From the NCBI GenBank assembly GCA_002382605.1, contig DFYG01000149.1:5475-11129 (forward strand): DNA of 5,655 nucleotides, given 5' to 3'. Below the pieces are notes generated by a model. That model was not told the origin of the DNA. It did no database searches and saw only the letters and a list, made by a program, of their open reading frames with translations. Position numbers and translations under genes: made by a program. Positions 5,002 through 5,655 of this stretch are shown here, piece after piece. How positions within the stretch are numbered: position 1 is the first letter of the stretch; each line of letters begins with the position of its first letter. The DNA is from Synergistaceae bacterium UBA4088. GTDB taxonomy: Bacteria > Synergistota > Synergistia > Synergistales > Thermovirgaceae.

Positions 5002-5533
5002 CAGGGAGAAAAAGAGATACACCCCCACCGATGAAGAGAAGAAAGACCTCTACAAGAGACTGAAGGCTGAAGCGGAACAGTCCGGATATCATCTCGGGCC
5101 GGACATGGAACTTGTAATGACGCTGATGCACGGACTTCTAGTTAACCAGGAGCGTTACGGCTATATGTCATGTCCCTGCAGGCTCGCCTCCGGGAAGGTC
5201 GAGGAGGACAGGGACATGATCTGTCCCTGCGACTACCGGGACCCGGACCTGGACGAATTCGAGACCTGCTACTGCTGCCTGTACGTCTCTGAGAGAGTGG
5301 CCAGGGGAGAGCATGAAGTCGGTTCTATCCCAGAAAGACGCCCTTCCCTCCATGAGCGCCTTGCCGCCGCGAAAAATAAAGAGCGATCAGACCCGGGGGC
5401 TGGAGGTCCTCTTGAGCTTGCCTATCCCGTCTGGCGCTGCAAGGTCTGCGGCTATCTCGCCGCACGCGACAACCCGCCCGGAGTCTGTCCCGTCTGCAAG
5501 GCAACGAAGGAGCGGTTCGAACGATTCATGTAG
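4994..5533 (+). CDS. Ferredoxin:thioredoxin reductase catalytic domain fused to a rubredoxin domain
   Basis: This 179-residue protein has two metal domains. Residues about 10-115 match the FTR catalytic (beta) subunit: CPC (60-62), CPC (77-79) and CYC (92-94). By analogy with the plant enzyme, C60, C77, C79 and C92 hold a 4Fe-4S cluster and C62/C94 form the redox disulfide; C95 is an extra Cys, and the last spacing (12 residues) is longer than usual. A short, polar linker (about 115-143) leads to a rubredoxin-like domain with CKVCG (149-153) and CPVC (165-168), the four Fe ligands, as in rubrerythrin tails. Such enzymes take single electrons from ferredoxin and reduce a protein disulfide; I recall a characterised archaeal relative (Methanosarcina). 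The overlapping upstream glutaredoxin is the natural substrate. The start lies 11 nt after GAGGGA inside that gene. No terminator hairpin is visible after the stop. Confidence 0.93.
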   Translation: MSDREKKRYTPTDEEKKDLYKRLKAEAEQSGYHLGPDMELVMTLMHGLLVNQERYGYMSCPCRLASGKVEEDRDMICPCDYRDPDLDEFETCYCCLYVSERVARGEHEVGSIPERRPSLHERLAAAKNKERSDPGAGGPLELAYPVWRCKVCGYLAARDNPPGVCPVCKATKERFERFM

Positions 5534-5558
5534 ATCTCTGAAGCGCAGGATCAAGGGC

Positions 5559-5586
5559 GTCAACGGTAAACTGTCAACAGTGAACG
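5559..5586. repeat. Heptameric repeat array C (GTCAACG type)
   Basis: Four 7-mers follow one another: GTCAACG, GTAAACT, GTCAACA and GTGAACG. They share the GTnAA core with arrays A and B but not the TC ending. The array begins 25 nt after the FTR-rubredoxin stop. The flank plus first unit (5549-5566) matches 2659-2676 at 16 of 18 positions. Confidence 0.75.
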
Positions 5587-5628
5587 GAAAGGGCAGAAAA
5601 ACGAGGCGGCAGGAAAACCTTAAAACCC

Positions 5629-5642
5629 GTGAGACGTGAGAT
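5629..5642. repeat. Two-unit heptad repeat GTGAGAC/GTGAGAT
   Basis: Two adjacent 7-mers, GTGAGAC and GTGAGAT, lie near the right edge, with GT-rich sequence continuing beyond. It is too short to be decisive alone, but the unit length and GTGA opening match the other arrays in the window. The 5534-5655 tail has no gene I can support. Confidence 0.5.
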
Positions 5643-5655
5643 ACCGTCTTCTGTC

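Noticed and set aside
4249..5028. A 259-codon minus-strand frame across dapB-like and glutaredoxin genes
   Set aside because: It runs antisense to three well-supported genes and has no recognisable motifs.

Overview
The window reads as a chromosomal stretch of an anaerobic bacterium with mid-range GC. The best clues to lifestyle are a ferredoxin:disulfide reductase-type Fe-S protein fused to a rubredoxin domain, a Cys-rich C_GCAxxG_C_C protein and a small glutaredoxin. Intergenic DNA is rich in short heptameric repeats. I lean weakly towards Synergistota or a similar anaerobic phylum, but nothing here fixes the taxon.

Layout. Positions 1-3768 hold four minus-strand genes: a secreted NodB-type polysaccharide deacetylase (its 3' end lies beyond the left edge), an AI-2E/PerM-family membrane protein that probably starts at a CTG codon, a C_GCAxxG_C_C protein, and a ThiF/HesA-type E1-like enzyme. 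A divergent intergenic region (3769-3882) separates these from a plus-strand run at 3883-5533: a DapB-like reductase, a glutaredoxin-like protein, and an FTR-catalytic-domain/rubredoxin fusion whose start overlaps the glutaredoxin stop by 8 nt.

Non-coding DNA is unusually patterned. Degenerate 7-bp tandem arrays lie just upstream of the Shine-Dalgarno sequences of two minus-strand genes, and related heptads follow the last plus-strand gene. The 1876-2132 gap has a duplicated 12-mer resembling the end of a REP/RAYT-type element, plus two hairpin/T-run structures on the plus strand. The 2648-2919 gap is packed with hairpins and a 13-bp inverted repeat and has no convincing gene.

How the genes may work together. 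The glutaredoxin and the FTR-rubredoxin protein look like one electron-transfer unit: a low-potential donor reduces the 4Fe-4S enzyme, which reduces the glutaredoxin's CGWC disulfide. The DapB-like gene ahead of them resembles a lysine/diaminopimelate enzyme, but its active-site segment lacks the conserved lysine and the second histidine, so its reaction is uncertain. The minus-strand genes show no obvious shared pathway. I found no CRISPR array, rRNA, tRNA, transposase gene or clear new defence system.
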